Shown: one piece after another, positions 62,840 through 64,000 of the stretch
Layout: each line of letters opens with the position of its first letter
Numbering within the stretch: position 1 is the stretch's first letter
Assembly: GCF_900142605.1 (NCBI RefSeq)
Contig: NZ_FRBL01000008.1
Span: 124,001 to 188,000 of the forward strand
DNA from: Chitinophaga jiangningensis
GTDB taxonomy: Bacteria > Bacteroidota > Bacteroidia > Chitinophagales > Chitinophagaceae
Direction of reading: 5' to 3'
Length of the DNA: 64,000 nt
Made by a program: the position numbers and the translations under genes
The notes under the pieces: generated by a model
What the model saw: the letters and a program-made list of their open reading frames with translations, nothing else
Told to the model about the DNA's origin: nothing
Databases searched by the model: none

Positions 62840-63178
62840 ATGGCATACGACCAGCAACTAGCCTCCCGGGTAAGAGAATATTTGACAAAGATCGAAGGCC
62901 TCCATCTGGAGGAGAAGGCGATGTTTGGCGGCCTCGCATTCCTAGTTAACGGCAAAATGTGCGTAAACGTGTCCGGACTGCGATTGATGTGTCGCTTTGA
63001 CCCGGCATTAAATAAACAGCTTTCGATGAAGCCCGGCTATCAGCCGATGGTGATGAAGGGTAAAACGCTGGATGGATATTGTTATGTTGAGCCGGTTGGA
63101 TTTAAGAAGAAGAAAGACTTTGTTTTTTGGATGGAGACCTGCCTTGCATATAACCAGAACGCTGGAAGGAAGAAGTAG
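62840..63178 (+). CDS. TfoX/Sxy N-terminal-domain protein
   Basis: The 112-residue protein matches the TfoX N-terminal domain: VREYLTKIEGLHLEEKAMFGGLAFLVNGKMCVNV, with MFGG and NGKM as the family marks, then YCYVEPVGF-like (GYCYVEPVGFKKKKDFVFW). TfoX/Sxy controls competence in gamma-proteobacteria, but in Bacteroidota such single-domain proteins have no known role. The gene starts 20 bases after AT-rich sequence with no clear partner. Confidence 0.85.
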   Translation: MAYDQQLASRVREYLTKIEGLHLEEKAMFGGLAFLVNGKMCVNVSGLRLMCRFDPALNKQLSMKPGYQPMVMKGKTLDGYCYVEPVGFKKKKDFVFWMETCLAYNQNAGRKK

Positions 63179-63432
63179 AAGGTGCAGCGGATCTGTAAAA
63201 ATAGGCAGATAACTTTCAGGAATTTGTATCCTTTTGGATTATCTCACGGTGCATAAATATGTAACACTTGCACACTTTAATTTTTCAAATTTGATTCAAT
63301 TTCAATACCATAAAAATGTTATTAGTAAGTTAAGCTTCATCCGTTAACACAACAGAGACATTTGCACGATAACTAATTCCTAATTTTCCCTTGTAAGGCA
63401 AAAATTGTTTTAAACGATTCCAAACAATTAGA

Positions 63433-64000
63433 ATGACTAACAAAGATTACAGGGAATGGCTGGTGCAAATAAAAAACAAGGTAAAACTAGCTCAATTAAA
63501 GGCCGCTTCTAATTTCAATATAGCTTTAATTGAACTTTATTGGGATCTGGAAAAGAGATTATTTCCAAACAAACAAAATACAAATGGGGAGAGAATTTCC
63601 TGGAACAACTTTCAGTTGATCTCAAAAAAAGTTTCCCACAAATCAATGGTTTCTCTCGCAGGAACCTGTACACTATCAGACAATGGTATTCTTTCTTTTC
63701 TCAGCAATTTGAATTTGTGCCACAGCCTGTGGCACAATTACCCTGGTCTTATCAAAGGCTGCTGATTTCTAAAATTAAAGACTTTGAAACCGTACTTCTG
63801 TATGCCAGAGCCGTCCATAAGAATGGCTGGTCCAGGAACCAGCTAGAAATTAATATTAAACATAACTATCATTTAAGACAAGGAAAGGCCGATCATAATT
63901 TCGAATCCACCCTCCCTAGACCGCAGTCTGACCTGGCAGCAGAAACTATTAAAGATCCCTACCATTTTGATTTTCTCGGATTAGAAGAGAATGCCCAGGA
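63433..64000 (+). pseudogene. DUF1016/YhcG-type PDDEXK nuclease, frameshifted, 3' end beyond window
   Basis: The N-terminal frame (DYREWLVQIKNKVKLAQLKAA, then NIALIELYWDLEKRL) is the start of the DUF1016 N-domain, then drifts. From base 63585 the next frame continues the family (WGENFLEQLSVDLKKSFPQI, GFSRRNLYTIRQWYSFFSQQ, LLISKIKDFETVLLYARAVHKNGWSR) to the window edge with no stop. A single missing A in ACAAATGG (63580-63587) would restore TKWGEN and join both. It could be a real pseudogene, a phase variation or a sequencing error. Confidence 0.8.

Noticed and set aside
1..64000. CRISPR arrays, tRNA, rRNA, insertion sequences or prophage
   Set aside because: No regular repeat-spacer array, RNA gene or transposase was seen in either strand.

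Overview
The window looks like chromosomal DNA of a Bacteroidota member, most likely a Chitinophaga-like Chitinophagaceae. The reasons are a SusC/SusD pair preceded by an ECF sigma factor and a FecR anti-sigma factor, a GldA/GldF-GldG type exporter, many signal peptides and lipoboxes, few Shine-Dalgarno sequences, promoter-like TTTG / TAnnTTTG pairs, and several xylan- or glucan-active enzymes (GH3, CE1-like esterase, GH31, GH11). I saw no rRNA, tRNA, CRISPR array, insertion sequence or prophage.

Layout. 1-4 kb: a GH3 glycosidase cut by the window edge with an esterase, then small secreted or membrane proteins and a VOC protein. 4.1-5.9 kb: an SDR-like protein and an AraC regulator. 5.9-11.5 kb: a tightly overlapping (-) strand operon for a TonB-dependent receptor, lipoprotein binding protein, SAM methyltransferase, FecCD-type permease and ATPase. 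11.8-20.5 kb: a small membrane protein, then ureA-B-C-E-F-G-D, hypA, hypB, a porin-like gene and nikR, closed by a strong terminator. 20.7-28.2 kb: an AraC regulator, a TolC/RND/adaptor efflux operon and an EamA transporter. 28.2-30.2 kb: small proteins, including a tandem paralog pair, and a 208-bp palindromic element. 30.2-39 kb: a (-) strand operon of an ABC ATPase, a GldF-GldG fusion, two tandem MutS-like ATPases and an M16 peptidase. 39.1-47.2 kb: sigma, fecR, susC, susD and a lipoprotein. 47.5-51.5 kb: an NTF2-like protein, GH31 and an acid phosphatase. 51.6-55.5 kb: an arsenic operon arsR-arsM-GNAT-acr3-arsC ending in a SigZ-like sigma factor, with two ArsR-type palindromes. 55.5-61.9 kb: a DUF6340-like lipoprotein, AraC/SDR/EthD genes, a GH11 xylanase lipoprotein and an azoreductase. 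62-64 kb: decayed gene fragments, a TfoX-like protein and a frameshifted DUF1016/YhcG-type nuclease gene at the right edge.

The most unusual system is the nickel/urease locus. NikR, HypA and HypB lie in one array with a complete urease set and no hydrogenase gene is visible. A TonB/ABC metallophore importer lies just across a short divergent intergenic region, so nickel-chelate import is a reasonable alternative to iron. The urease alpha subunit carries an N-terminal extension of about 47 residues that reads as a twin-arginine (Tat) signal peptide, although urease is normally cytoplasmic. If the extension works, this would be an exported urease matured with HypAB help and controlled by NikR. 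All of this is inferred from sequence.
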